Source of the DNA: Streptacidiphilus melanogenes
GTDB taxonomy: Bacteria > Actinomycetota > Actinomycetes > Streptomycetales > Streptomycetaceae
Reading direction: 5' to 3'
NCBI RefSeq assembly: GCF_000787835.1
Contig: NZ_BBPP01000002.1
Location: 311,437-375,436 of the forward strand
Length of the DNA: 64,000 bases
Shown here: positions 33,175 through 42,044 of the stretch, in pieces
Layout of the letters: the number at the start of each line of letters is the position of its first letter
How positions within the stretch are numbered: position 1 is the first letter of the stretch
The notes under the pieces: generated by a model
Told to the model about the DNA's origin: nothing
Seen by the model: only the letters and a program-made list of their open reading frames with translations
The model's database searches: none
Made by a program: the position numbers and the translations under genes

Positions 33175-34251
33175 TCAGGGTCCGGTGGACCCCCGGACCA
33201 CGAGGTGCGTGGGCAGCGGCTCGGGCTCGGGGAGCGCGGAGCCCGCGCCCGAGCGGGCATCCGCCGCGCCGGGGGCCGGAAGGGCGGTGAGCGCCGTGAG
33301 CAGCCTCACGCCCGCCCCGCCGAGGCGTTCGCCGGGCAGGTCGACGGTGGTGAGCGCGGGCGAGAAGAGCGGTGCGGCCACGATGTTGTCGATGCCGACG
33401 ACCGAGAGGTCCTCGGGGACGCGCAGGCCCAGCTCGGCGGCAACGTGGTACACCCCGGCCGCGACCACGTCGTCGTCGCAGACGACGGCGCGGGGGCGGT
33501 CCCCGGCCTCGGCGAGCAGCAGGCGCGCGGCGGCGCGGGCGGCCTCGAGACCGCCGTTCACCGAGACGCCGACCTCGACGACCTGCGCCCCGGCCGCGGC
33601 GGCCTCGAACCCCGCCTGACGGGCCCGGAAGGTGTGCGCGGACTCGACGGAGCGCAGGTGCCCCAGCCGCTCGTGGCCGAGCGCGCGCAGGTGGGCCACG
33701 GCGGCCGCCATGCCGGCCCCGACGTCCAGCTGCTGCGTGCGGCGGCGCGGATGCCCGGCGCTGAGGGCCGGGTCGGCGTCGAGGAAGACGACGGGGACGT
33801 CGTCCGGGAGGTCGCCGCCGAGCTGGCTGTCGTCGGGCGAGCAGATCAGCAGGCCGTCGTACTGGCCGCCGCGGGCGGCGCGGGCCAGCGCGGCGTGGTC
33901 CCAGGCCGAGGAGACGACGACGGACAGGCCGCCGTCAGCGGCGCCCGTGGACCCGGCCTGAGCGGCCTCCGTCTGCGCGCCCGCGAGCACGCGGGCGAAG
34001 AACGGGCCGAGGATGTTCGGCACCGCGAGCAGCAGCAGCCCGGTGCGGCCGAGCCGCAGCTGGCGTCCGGCCGCCTGGGGGGCGTAGCCGAGCTCGGCCG
34101 CTGCGGCGAGCACACGCCGGCGGGTGGCCTCGGAGACCCGGTGCGCGGCCGCGCCGGAGCCGGTCCCTGAGCCGGAGAAGACCAGCGAGACGGTGGCCTG
34201 GGACACCCCGGCGCGCTCGGCGACGTCCCGCCCGGTCGGGCGGCGGTTCAC
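33175..34251 (-). CDS. LacI-family transcriptional regulator (358 aa)
   Basis: N-terminal LacI HTH and hinge: RRPTGRDVAERAGVSQATVSLVFSG and SEATRRRVLAAAAELGYAPQAAGRQL. The core is a periplasmic-binding-like ligand domain (GLLLLAVPNILGPFFARVLAG, DGLLICSPDD, AVVCDDDVVAAGVYHVAAELG, VVGIDNIVAAPLFSPALTTV). Such regulators bind sugars or nucleosides and repress transport operons; no sugar operon lies beside it. GTG at 34251 starts the HTH region; the frame stays open upstream but overlaps the DUF4229 gene. An inserted Gly/Ser/Ala-rich stretch SGSGTGSGAAAHR lies between the HTH helices and the hinge. Confidence 0.88.
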   Translation of the reverse strand: MNRRPTGRDVAERAGVSQATVSLVFSGSGTGSGAAAHRVSEATRRRVLAAAAELGYAPQAAGRQLRLGRTGLLLLAVPNILGPFFARVLAGAQTEAAQAGSTGAADGGLSVVVSSAWDHAALARAARGGQYDGLLICSPDDSQLGGDLPDDVPVVFLDADPALSAGHPRRRTQQLDVGAGMAAAVAHLRALGHERLGHLRSVESAHTFRARQAGFEAAAAGAQVVEVGVSVNGGLEAARAAARLLLAEAGDRPRAVVCDDDVVAAGVYHVAAELGLRVPEDLSVVGIDNIVAAPLFSPALTTVDLPGERLGGAGVRLLTALTALPAPGAADARSGAGSALPEPEPLPTHLVVRGSTGP

Positions 34252-34283
34252 CCGCGACGCCCGGCTCGGCCCAAAGGACGGGC

Positions 34284-34619
34284 CTACTTCTGCTCGGCGC
34301 GGACCGCGTCGTCCAGCGCGTCCTCGGCGGCGTTCTGCGCGGCGATGCGGCCGCTCATGCTGCGCCGGTCCGACCTGCGGCGCTCGATGCCGCCGGTGAT
34401 CTGCTCCGACATCGCGTCGCGCTGCCGACTGAGCACGACGAAGCTGATCGGCGCGGAGACGACACCGGCGATGATCAGCAGCAGGAAGACCCCGGAGGCG
34501 CCGGCCGTCACCGGCAGCACACCGACGTGCGCGAGCACGAGAGCGAGCAGGAAGCAGGCCAGGAAGATGCTGGCCCGCATCGCGCTGTAGCGGAGGGTGG
34601 CGTGCGACTTGGCGGTCAC
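34284..34619 (-). CDS. DUF4229 membrane protein (111 aa)
   Basis: Small actinobacterial protein with the conserved start LRYSAMRASIFLACF, two membrane segments (about residues 16-33 and 38-60), and the diagnostic VVLSRQRDAMSEQI after the second. The C-terminus is Ala/Glu/Arg-rich and cytoplasmic. DUF4229 genes are often found near menaquinone genes in actinomycetes, as here with mqnE 136 bp upstream; a function in quinone metabolism is unproven. GTG at 34619. Confidence 0.85.
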   Translation of the reverse strand: MTAKSHATLRYSAMRASIFLACFLLALVLAHVGVLPVTAGASGVFLLLIIAGVVSAPISFVVLSRQRDAMSEQITGGIERRRSDRRSMSGRIAAQNAAEDALDDAVRAEQK

Positions 34620-34755
34620 GGCACGGATTCTCTTTCCCTACGGGGTCCCTACGGGAGGGCAATACCCAACAAGTGAAGCACGCCGCCCGGGGCGATCTTC
34701 ACAGGGCTGTGGACAACCCCGGAAGCACCCCGGCGGCGTGCCCCGGAAGCACGCC

Positions 34756-35919
34756 TCAGAAGCGCATCGGCTGCGGCGCCTCGCGGCGGGACGCGTCCGG
34801 GCCCGGGTACTCGCGGATGATCTCGTAGCGGGTGTTCCGCTCGACGGGGCGGAAGCCCGCGTCGCGGATCAGGTCCAGCAGGTCGTCACGGGTCAGCTTG
34901 TTCGGCGTGCCGAAGCCGTCCGCGTCGTGGGTGATCTTGTACTCGACGACCGAGCCGTCCATGTCGTCCGCGCCGTGGTTCAGCATCAGCTGCGCGCCGG
35001 CCAGGCCGTGCATCACCCAGAAGACCTTGACGTGCGGCACGTTGTCGAAGAGCAGCCGCGAGACGGCGAAGGTGCGGATCATGTCCGCGCCGGTGGCCAT
35101 GGTGGTGCGGGCCTGCAGCGTGTTGCGGATCTTGCCGTCGCGCGAGTCGTGGAAGTCGTGCTGGTAGCGCAGCGGGATGAAGACCTGGAAGCCGCCGGTC
35201 TCGTCCTGCAGCTCCCGCAGCCGCAGCACGTGGTCCACGCGGTGGCGCGGCTCCTCGATGTGGCCGTAGAGCATGGTGGAGGGCGTCTTGAGGCCCTTGC
35301 TGTGCGCCAGCCGGTGGATGCGCGACCAGTCCTCCCAGTGGGTGGCGTGGTCGACGATGTGCTGCCGCACCTCCCAGTCGAAGATCTCGGCGCCGCCGCC
35401 GGTCAGCGACTCCAGACCGGCGTCGATCAGCTCGTCGAGGATCTCGTCGGCGGACAGGCCCGAGATCTTCTCGAAGTGGTGGATCTCGGTGGCGGTGAAC
35501 GCCTTCAGCGCCACGTTCGGCAGCGCCTCCTTGAGGGCGCGCAGCGAACGCGGGTAGTACCGCCAGGGCAGCGTCGGGTGCAGGCCGTTGACGATGTGCA
35601 GCTCCGTCAGCTGGTCGTTCTCCATCGCCTTGGCGAGCTTGACCGCCTCCTCGATGCGCATCGTGTAGGCGTCCTTCTCGCCCGGCTTGCGCTGGAACGA
35701 GCAGTACGCGCAGGACGCGGTGCACACGTTGGTCATGTTCAGGTGACGGTTGACGTTGAAGTGGACGACGTCGCCGTTCTTCTGCGTCCGCACGTGGTGC
35801 GCGAGCCCGCCGAGCCATGCGAGGTCGTCGGTCTCGTACAGCGCGATCCCGTCCTCGCGGGTGAGCCGCTCCCCGGCGTAGACCTTCGCCTCCAGCTCGC
35901 GCTTCAGCCCTGCGTCCAT
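34756..35919 (-). CDS. mqnE: Aminofutalosine synthase MqnE (radical SAM), 387 aa
   Basis: Radical SAM enzyme of the futalosine route to menaquinone, joining SAM's adenosyl group to 3-[(1-carboxyvinyl)oxy]benzoate to give aminofutalosine. The cluster ligands are C66, C70 and C73 (CTASCAYCSF). Also visible: ELHIVNGLHPTLPWRYY, TATEIHHFEKISG, ESLTGGGAEIFDWEVR and TTMATGADMIRTFAVSRL. Length equals characterised enzymes. ATG at 35919 with GGAGG 11 bases upstream; in-frame ATG at 36006 would add an Arg-rich tail. It is in the same direction as threonine dehydratase upstream but separated by 106 bp. Confidence 0.95.
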   Translation of the reverse strand: MDAGLKRELEAKVYAGERLTREDGIALYETDDLAWLGGLAHHVRTQKNGDVVHFNVNRHLNMTNVCTASCAYCSFQRKPGEKDAYTMRIEEAVKLAKAMENDQLTELHIVNGLHPTLPWRYYPRSLRALKEALPNVALKAFTATEIHHFEKISGLSADEILDELIDAGLESLTGGGAEIFDWEVRQHIVDHATHWEDWSRIHRLAHSKGLKTPSTMLYGHIEEPRHRVDHVLRLRELQDETGGFQVFIPLRYQHDFHDSRDGKIRNTLQARTTMATGADMIRTFAVSRLLFDNVPHVKVFWVMHGLAGAQLMLNHGADDMDGSVVEYKITHDADGFGTPNKLTRDDLLDLIRDAGFRPVERNTRYEIIREYPGPDASRREAPQPMRF

Positions 35920-36025
35920 CCGAGTCCCGCCTCCATCAGCGCGTTGAACAATCCGTACGAGCCTACGCCCCTGATCGACGGCTCGGTCGCAGGACCCCTC
36001 CGTCACGTCCGTCGCTGGAGCAGGT

Positions 36026-36997
36026 TCAGACCGCGAGGATCCTCGCCAGCAGCGCCGGTTCCACGTTCCCGCCGCTCACCACCGCGGCGAACCGGCTGCC
36101 GGGCAGGTCCTCACCGTGGAAGAGGTAGGCCGCCGTCGCCACCGCGCCCGAGGGCTCGGCGACCAGCCTGCCGCGGCGGGCCAGCACGGCCACCGCCTCG
36201 GCGATCTCCTCCTCCGACACCGTCACGATGTCGTCCACGTACGCCTGCACGTGCTCCCACGGGAGTTCACCCAGCGAGGTGGTGCGCAGGCCGTCGGCGA
36301 TCGTGCGGTAGGTGTCCGCGTGGGCCCAGGCCCGCCGCTCGCCGGCACGGAAGCTCTCCGCCGCGTCGCCGGCGAGGGCCGGCTCGACGCCGACGATCCT
36401 CACCCCGGGCATGGTGAGCTTCAGCGCGGTCGCGACGCCGCTGATCAGCCCGCCGCCGCTGACGGGGACCAGCACCGTCTGCAGGTCCAGGTCGAGCGCC
36501 GCGGCGTCGTCGGAGATCTCCAGGCCGGCCGTGCCCTGGCCCGCGATGATGTACGGGTCGTCGTACGGCGGCACCCAGACGTAGCCGTGACGCTCCACCA
36601 GCTCCAGCGGCAGGTCGTCGCGCTGGGTCATGTCGACGAGGATCACCTCGGCCCCGTAGGAGCGGGTGTTCTCGACCTTCACCTCGGGCGAGGTGTCCGG
36701 CATGACGATGACGGCCTTGATGCCGAGCTTGCGGGCCGCGTACGCCACGGCCTGGGCGTGGTTGCCGCTGGACTGGGCGACCACGCCCTGCGCGCGCTCC
36801 TCCGGCGTCAGCGCCGCCAGACGGTTGTAGGCGCCGCGGATCTTGAACGCGCCGGTGGGCTGGAGGTTCTCCGGCTTCAGGTGGAGGCTCCGGCCCGGAC
36901 GGTCGGCCCAGGGGCACGGCATCAGCGGGGTGCGCACCGCGACCCCGGCGATCCGTCGTTGCGCGTCGCGCAGTTCGTCCAGTGTCACCAGGGTCAT
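36026..36997 (-). CDS. Threonine/serine dehydratase, PLP-dependent (323 aa)
   Basis: Fold type II PLP enzyme that deaminates threonine or serine to 2-ketobutyrate or pyruvate. The Schiff-base lysine is K52 in PTGAFKIRGAYNRL; substrate loop SSGNHAQAVAYA; phosphate-binding glycine loop PVSGGGLISG; C-terminal VVSGGNVEPALL. At 323 residues it lacks the C-terminal ACT-like regulatory domain of biosynthetic IlvA, so it resembles the catabolic (TdcB-type) or serine-racemase-like enzymes. It starts 7 bp after the Lrp/AsnC gene, so the regulator probably controls it in response to amino acids. Confidence 0.92.
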   Translation of the reverse strand: MTLVTLDELRDAQRRIAGVAVRTPLMPCPWADRPGRSLHLKPENLQPTGAFKIRGAYNRLAALTPEERAQGVVAQSSGNHAQAVAYAARKLGIKAVIVMPDTSPEVKVENTRSYGAEVILVDMTQRDDLPLELVERHGYVWVPPYDDPYIIAGQGTAGLEISDDAAALDLDLQTVLVPVSGGGLISGVATALKLTMPGVRIVGVEPALAGDAAESFRAGERRAWAHADTYRTIADGLRTTSLGELPWEHVQAYVDDIVTVSEEEIAEAVAVLARRGRLVAEPSGAVATAAYLFHGEDLPGSRFAAVVSGGNVEPALLARILAV

Positions 36998-37004
36998 GTG
37001 CGGA

Positions 37005-37484
37005 TCACGCCTTCCGTGTGGCGTCCGTGAACTCGGTGTCGGGCAGCTCGACCGCTCGGTTCTCCCACTTGGTGGAGAGCACGACGGTGGTGCGGGTGCG
37101 GGCCACGCCCTTGGTGCCGGAGAGGCGCTTCACGATCGACTCCAGGCCGTCCACGTTGGGAACGCGGACCTTGAGCATGTAGGAGTCGTCGCCCGCGATG
37201 AACCAGCAGTCCTCGACATCGGGCAGGTCGCGCAGGCGGCCCGCGACGTCCTCGTGGTCCGCCGCGTCGGTCAGCTGGAGACCGATCAGGGCGGTGACGC
37301 CCAGGCCCAGCGAGGCCGGGTTCACCGTCGCGCGGTAGCCGGTGATGACGCCCGCCTGTTCGAGGCGGTTGATCCGGTCGGTGACGCTGGGGCCCGACAG
37401 GCCGACGAGCCGTCCCAGCTCGGCGTAGGAGGCGCGCCCGTTCTCGCGCAGCGCCTGGATGAGCTGCCTGTCCACCGCGTCCAT
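37005..37484 (-). CDS. Lrp/AsnC-family transcriptional regulator (159 aa)
   Basis: Winged helix at the N-terminus (MDAVDRQLIQALRENGRASYAELGRLVGLSGPSVTDRINRL is split as LIQALRENGRASYAELG and LSGPSVTDRINRLEQAG) and a RAM ligand-binding domain (VTALIGLQLTD, LPDVEDCWFIAGDDSYML, VPNVDGLESIVKRL). Binds amino acids and forms octamers. Stop is 7 bp before the dehydratase start, indicating an operon. ATG at 37484 matches the conserved start; longer reading to 37685 is not conserved-looking. Confidence 0.93.
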   Translation of the reverse strand: MDAVDRQLIQALRENGRASYAELGRLVGLSGPSVTDRINRLEQAGVITGYRATVNPASLGLGVTALIGLQLTDAADHEDVAGRLRDLPDVEDCWFIAGDDSYMLKVRVPNVDGLESIVKRLSGTKGVARTRTTVVLSTKWENRAVELPDTEFTDATRKA

Positions 37485-37602
37485 GGTCGAAAACCTGGCC
37501 TTCCAATCGTTGGGGAACCTGCCGACAGTATCCGGAATCAAAAACTCCAGGCCGATGCGGCCCCCGGTTCGCAAAGAAGATACTCCGACGAGGTGACCTC
37601 CA

Positions 37603-38259
37603 TCACGTCGAGGTGGCACCGCCACCCAGTTCACCCGCCCAGCGGAGGTACAGCCGGTGCTCGACCCCGACCGCGTCGAGCACACGTCCGGCGACGAAGT
37701 CCACGAGCTGCTGGACGCTGGCCGAGCCCGCGTAGAAGCCCGGCGAGGCGGGGATCACGATCGCCCCCTGCTGGTCGAGGTCCGCGAGTTGACGCAGTGT
37801 CACCCCGCTGAGCGGGGTCTCCCGTACGCACAGCACGAGCCGTCGGCGCTCCTTGAGGGTGACGCTCGCGGCCCGCTGCAGCAGGTCCTTGCTCAGGCCG
37901 ATCGCGATCCCGGCGACGGCCGCGGCGCTGCACGGGACCACGATCATCCCTTTGGCGGGGTACGAGCCGCTGGACGGCCCCGCCGCGAAGTCGCCGGCCG
38001 TCCAGTACCGCACGTCGTCCAGCTCGAACGGCTCCGGCTTTCCGCGGTCCAACGGCCGCTCCAGCCACTCCCGCAGGTCCTCGCGCCAGTGCGCGTCCCG
38101 GAAGGAGATCCCCGTCTCGTCGATCAACGTCAGCCGTGCGGCCCGGCTGACCACCACGTCCACGGCCTCCCCGGCGGAGAGCAAGCCCCGCACGACCGCC
38201 GCCGCATACGGCGTCCCGGACGCCCCCGTCACCCCGACCACCCACGGCTCACGCTTCAC
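37603..38259 (-). CDS. ubiX: UbiX-family flavin prenyltransferase (218 aa)
   Basis: Makes prenylated FMN, the cofactor of UbiD-type decarboxylases, from FMN and dimethylallyl phosphate. Motifs: VVGVTGASGTPYA (FMN phosphate site), VVVSRAARLTL, the catalytic-region VVPCSAAAVAGIAIGLSKDLLQRA and the RRRLVLCVRETPLS dimethylallyl-phosphate loop. Its partner here is the UbiD-like MqnL decarboxylase 1.6 kb upstream. ATG at 38259. It is separated from mqnP-mqnL by the frameshifted reductase gene, all on the same strand, so a menaquinone-related transcript is likely. Confidence 0.92.
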   Translation of the reverse strand: MKREPWVVGVTGASGTPYAAAVVRGLLSAGEAVDVVVSRAARLTLIDETGISFRDAHWREDLREWLERPLDRGKPEPFELDDVRYWTAGDFAAGPSSGSYPAKGMIVVPCSAAAVAGIAIGLSKDLLQRAASVTLKERRRLVLCVRETPLSGVTLRQLADLDQQGAIVIPASPGFYAGSASVQQLVDFVAGRVLDAVGVEHRLYLRWAGELGGGATST

Positions 38260-38304
38260 AGTTCCGACCCTAACGGGCGAACCGCCGAACGGCGGACCGG
38301 CCGG

Positions 38305-38905
38305 TCAGTCGTGCACGATCCGGATGCCGGTGCGGCGGCCGAAGGTGCCGTAGGCGGGGACCAGGAGGAAGAGCGCCGCGTCCAGGAGATCCGGACGGCC
38401 GAGCCCGACGAAGGTGGGGACCAGGCCGACGGCGGTGATCAGGGCCTCGACCGTCGGGGCGTCCGCGGCCTCGAAGACGGTGTAGAAGAGGTTGCCCGGC
38501 TCCCCGTCCCAGACCGGGTCGGCGAAGGTCTCCCAGGACTGGCTGTTGAAGGCGCGGGCGTAACGGGCGGTCGGGACCAGGGCCCGGACCAGGTCCGCGC
38601 TGTGCAGGACGGGCTGCGGGAGGCGGTTGGTGGCGTCGACGACCAGCCTTGCCCGCGAGCGCGTCCGCGTGGGTGCGCAGGAACTCCTCGACGTCTCCGG
38701 CGGGGATGGCCAGCAGCACGGTGTCCGCCGCGGCGACCGCCTCCGCCGGGGTCGCGACCTTCGCGGCGGTGTCCCCCGCGGCGTCGGAGGCCGCCGGGTC
38801 GCGGGAGCCGAAGACGACGGCGTGCCCCGCCCGCGCGAAGGCCCGGCCGAGCGTCCCGCCGATGTTGCCGGTGCCGATGACGGCCGTGGTTCCGATGGCG
38901 CTCAT
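38305..38905 (-). pseudogene. NAD(P)-binding / F420-dependent NADP reductase-like gene with a single-base frameshift
   Basis: The N-terminal 87 codons (ATG at 38905) encode a Rossmann domain: TTAVIGTGNIGGTLGRAFA, VVFGSRDP, VLLAIPAGDVEEFL and end at AGK. From there the family continues in a second frame: LVVDATNRLPQPVLHS, RYARAFNSQSWETFADP, NLFYTVFEAADAP to IRIVHD and a stop at 38305-38307. An extra C at 38647 (AGCCTT on the plus strand) breaks the frame; removing it restores one open frame of 199 codons. Full length, both halves conserved-looking, so a recent mutation or a sequencing error is likely. The family moves hydride between NADP and F420 or is an unknown reductase. Confidence 0.85.
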
Positions 38906-38988
38906 GACGAAGCCCTCCCCTTGCTCATCCGTCCGTTGAGGGGAACGAGCAACGGGAGGGCCGCTGATATTCCGTCAGCCGCTTCCCG

Positions 38989-39888
38989 CTACGGGGCGAG
39001 TCCGCGCAGGACCAGGTCCAGCAGGGCGAAGCAGAACAGCGAGATCCCGACGAAACCGTTCACCTGGAAGAAGGCGCGGTTGAGGCGGCTCAGGTCGCCC
39101 GGGCGGACGATGGAGTGCTCGTAGACGAAGGCGACGCTCACCACCGCCAGGCCCATCCAGAACGCCCAGCCGGCCGCCGTCAGCCACGCGTACCAGCCGA
39201 GGAGCAGCATAGTGAGCACATGGGCCGCGCGGGCGCCGTAGAGGGCGTTGGCGACGCCGAAGCGGGCCGGGACGGAGCGGACGCCGTCGGCGCGGTCGGC
39301 CATGACGTCCTGGCAGGCGAAGATCAGGTCGAAGCCGCCGATCCAGACGCCGACCGCCAGACCCAGCACACAGGCCTCCCAGGACCAGGTGCCGGTGACC
39401 GCGATCCACGCGCCGACCGGGCCCATCGCCTGGGCGAGGCCGAGGATCGCGTGCGGGAAGTCGGTGAACCGCTTGCCGTACGGGTAGACGACCATCGGGA
39501 TCACCGCGATCGGCGCCAGCGCCAGGCAGAGCGGGTTGAGCAGCGCCGCCGCGGCCAGGAAGACCACCAGCGCGACCGCCGAGCCCGTGTACGCCGTGCG
39601 CAGCGAGACCGCACCGGTGACCAGCTCCCGTCCGGCCGTGCGCGGGTTCCGCGCGTCGATCTCGCGGTCGATGATCCGGTTCGCGGCCATGGCGAAGGTC
39701 CGCAGGCCGATCATGCACAGCGTCACCAGCAGCAGCTGGACCCAGTGCACGTGCTCGTCCTGCAGGAACATCGCCGTCAGCGCGGCGATGTAGGCGAAGG
39801 GCAGCGCGAAGACCGAGTGCTCGATCATCACGAGCCGAAGGAACGCCTTCGTTCTGCCGATGTCGGGGGTGGCGACGGCTGTCGTCAT
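38989..39888 (-). CDS. mqnP: UbiA-family prenyltransferase for menaquinone, MqnP (299 aa)
   Basis: Integral membrane prenyltransferase with about eight helices. Two aspartate-rich motifs bind the polyprenyl diphosphate: NRIIDREID (residues about 71-79) and DVMADRADG (about 194-202). In the futalosine pathway MqnP attaches the isoprenoid tail to 1,4-dihydroxy-6-naphthoate. The ATG at 39888 overlaps the mqnL stop by one base (TGATG), indicating tight coupling with the UbiD-like decarboxylase. Strong GCxGPVGAW-type helical packing, typical length. Confidence 0.92.
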   Translation of the reverse strand: MTTAVATPDIGRTKAFLRLVMIEHSVFALPFAYIAALTAMFLQDEHVHWVQLLLVTLCMIGLRTFAMAANRIIDREIDARNPRTAGRELVTGAVSLRTAYTGSAVALVVFLAAAALLNPLCLALAPIAVIPMVVYPYGKRFTDFPHAILGLAQAMGPVGAWIAVTGTWSWEACVLGLAVGVWIGGFDLIFACQDVMADRADGVRSVPARFGVANALYGARAAHVLTMLLLGWYAWLTAAGWAFWMGLAVVSVAFVYEHSIVRPGDLSRLNRAFFQVNGFVGISLFCFALLDLVLRGLAP

Positions 39889-41345
39889 CAGAGCCCGTAC
39901 TCCTTCCAGCGGTTGTCCACGAGCGAGGCCGTGGCCGGGTCCGACAGGACCATCTCGGGCCAGCCGCCGTCGCGGGTGTAGCCCTCCTCGGGGAGCTTGC
40001 GGGTCGCGTCGATGCCCGCCTTGCCGCCCCAGAACTGCTGGTAGGAGGCGTGGTCGAGATGGTCGACCGGCCCCTCCACCACGGACAGGTCGCGGCTGTA
40101 GTCCACGTTGCCCAGCGCCCGCCAGGCGACCTCGTGGTAGTCGTGCACGTCGCAGTCGGAGTCCACCACGATGATCAGCTTGGTCAGCGACATCATGTGG
40201 GCGCCCCAGATCGCGTGCATGACCTTCTGCGCGTGCTTGGGGTACTTCTTGTCGATCGAGACGATCACGCAGTTGTGGAAGCCGCCGGCCTCGGGCAGGT
40301 CGTAGTCGACGATGTCCGGGACGATCACCTTCAGCAGCGGCAGGAAGAACCGCTCGGTGAACTTGCCCAGCGGCCCGTCCTCGGTCGGCGGGCGGCCGAC
40401 CACGATGGACTGGAGCAGCGGGCGGCGACGCATCGTCACGCAGTCGATGGTCAGCGCCGGGAACGGCTCCTGCGGGGTGTAGAAGCCGGTGTGGTCGCCG
40501 AACGGACCCTCGGGCAGCATCTCGTTCGGGTCCAACCAGCCCTCCAGCACGACCTCGGCGTCCGCCGGGACCTGGAGCGGGACGGTCTTGCAGTCGACCA
40601 TCCGGATCCGTTCGCCGCCGACGAAGCCGGCGAACAGGTACTCGTCGATGTCGCCCGGCAGCGGCGCCGTCGCGGCGTAGGTGACGGCGGGCGGGCAGCC
40701 GAAGGCGATCGCGACCGGCAGCTTCTCGCCGCGCTTGGCGGCGACCGCGGCGTGGTTGCGGCTGTCCTTGTGGATCTGCCAGTGCATGCCGATGGTGCGC
40801 CTGTCGTGGCGCTGCAGCCGGTACAGCCCCAGGTTGCGCACGCCGGAGTCCGGGTCCTTGGTGTGGGTCAGGCCCAGGTTGAAGAAGGACCCGCCGTCCT
40901 GCGGCCAGGTGAACAGCGCGGGCAGCTGCATCAGGTCGACGTCGTCGCCGGTGAGCACGACCTCCTGGACCTTGGCCTCCCCCGGCTTCACCTTCTTCGG
41001 CGGCACGTGCGTCATCCCGGCCAGCTTGCCGAAGGCCTCGCGCACGCCGGTGAAGCCGTGCGGCAGTTCGGGCTTGAGCAGCCCCGCGATCTTCTCGCCG
41101 ATCTCGTCGGCGGACGTAAGGCCCAGCGCCTTCGCGAGCCGCCGCTCGGTGCCGAAGACGTTCATGGCCAGGGGCATCGCCGAGCCCTTGACGTTCTCGA
41201 AGAGCAGCGCCGGTCCCTTGGCCTTCTGGACCCGGTCGACGATCTCACCGACCTCCAGGTACGGGTCGACCTCCACCTTGATGCGCCTGAGGTCGCCCTC
41301 GCGCTCCAGCGCCCGCAGGAAGGACCGTAGATCGTCGTAAGCCAT
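39888..41345 (-). CDS. mqnL: UbiD-like menaquinone biosynthesis decarboxylase, MqnL (485 aa)
   Basis: Decarboxylase of the UbiD family acting late in the futalosine route, needing prenyl-FMN from UbiX. Visible: MAYDDLRSFLRALEREGDL, LFENVKGSAMPLAMNVFG, NLGLYRLQRHDRRTIGMHW, EMLPEGPFGDHTGFYTP with its acidic cluster, and LIIVVDSDCDVHDYHEV. Length as in family members. ATG at 41345; upstream in-frame extension is rejected because the conserved start lies here. Overlaps mqnP by one base; both are probably expressed together. Confidence 0.94.
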   Translation of the reverse strand: MAYDDLRSFLRALEREGDLRRIKVEVDPYLEVGEIVDRVQKAKGPALLFENVKGSAMPLAMNVFGTERRLAKALGLTSADEIGEKIAGLLKPELPHGFTGVREAFGKLAGMTHVPPKKVKPGEAKVQEVVLTGDDVDLMQLPALFTWPQDGGSFFNLGLTHTKDPDSGVRNLGLYRLQRHDRRTIGMHWQIHKDSRNHAAVAAKRGEKLPVAIAFGCPPAVTYAATAPLPGDIDEYLFAGFVGGERIRMVDCKTVPLQVPADAEVVLEGWLDPNEMLPEGPFGDHTGFYTPQEPFPALTIDCVTMRRRPLLQSIVVGRPPTEDGPLGKFTERFFLPLLKVIVPDIVDYDLPEAGGFHNCVIVSIDKKYPKHAQKVMHAIWGAHMMSLTKLIIVVDSDCDVHDYHEVAWRALGNVDYSRDLSVVEGPVDHLDHASYQQFWGGKAGIDATRKLPEEGYTRDGGWPEMVLSDPATASLVDNRWKEYGL

Positions 41346-41459
41346 GGTGCTCAGTATCCGCCACCGGGTGGTGGGGCCATTCCCCGGGGCGGGGCGGCGA
41401 ACGCGTGTCGCCCGGCCCCGGGCCGGTTCGGGCGGAGCCGACCGAGGCATCGTAAGGAC

Positions 41460-41909
41460 ATGCCCACTCTCGACTACCGCGCGCTTCTCTCCGTCGCCGT
41501 CGACGAGGCCCGCATCGGCCTCGCGGAGGGCGGCATCCCCATCGGCGCGGCGCTGTTCGGTCCCGACGGCGAGCTGCTGGGCGCGGGCCACAACCGCCGC
41601 GTCCAGGACGGTGACCCCTCCATGCACGCGGAGACGGCCGCGTTCCGCGCCTCCGGCCGCCTGCGCGGCTACCGCCGCACCACGATGGTGACGACGCTCT
41701 CCCCGTGCTGGTACTGCTCGGGCCTGGTCCGCCAGTTCGGCATCGGCCGCGTCGTCGTCGGCGAGGCCACGACCTTCCACGGCGGCCACGACTGGCTCGC
41801 CGACCACGGCGTCGAGATCGTCCTGCTGGACGACCAGGACTGCGTGGGCATGATGACGGACTTCATCCGCACCCATCCGGACCTCTGGTACGAGGACATC
41901 GGCGAGTGA
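41460..41909 (+). CDS. Nucleoside/cytosine deaminase-family zinc hydrolase (149 aa)
   Basis: CDA-fold zinc-dependent deaminase. Zinc ligands and proton shuttle are clear: MHAETAAF (His, Glu) and SPCWYCSGLV (two Cys). The sequence resembles fungal-type cytosine deaminases (WLADHGVEIVLLDDQDCVGMM with terminal FIRTHPDLWYEDIGE), which release ammonia from cytosine or related bases. ATG at 41460 with AAGGA just upstream. Divergent from mqnL with 114 bp between; transcribed alone. Confidence 0.9.
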   Translation: MPTLDYRALLSVAVDEARIGLAEGGIPIGAALFGPDGELLGAGHNRRVQDGDPSMHAETAAFRASGRLRGYRRTTMVTTLSPCWYCSGLVRQFGIGRVVVGEATTFHGGHDWLADHGVEIVLLDDQDCVGMMTDFIRTHPDLWYEDIGE

Positions 41910-41936
41910 GCCCGCGCTCCGGCAGGTCGTCGCACT

Positions 41937-42044
41937 ACCTCGGGGGCGCGGGAAACCACCGGCGTGCGGATGGCCCTGCGCGTTCGGCCGGGCCCGTGGG
42001 CGGGTGGCTTGTCGCGCAGTTCCCCGCGCCCCCAAAGATGCGCG
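41937..42044. repeat. Intergenic repeat, copy C, between convergent genes
   Basis: GGGGGCGCGG near 41943 and CCGCGCCCCC near 42025 are outer arms. Inside lie GAAACCACCGGCGTGCGGAT and GGGTGGCTTGTCGCGCAGTT, shared with copies at 50.5 and 62.4 kb. It spans nearly the entire gap between the deaminase and DUF3027 genes. Confidence 0.75.
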
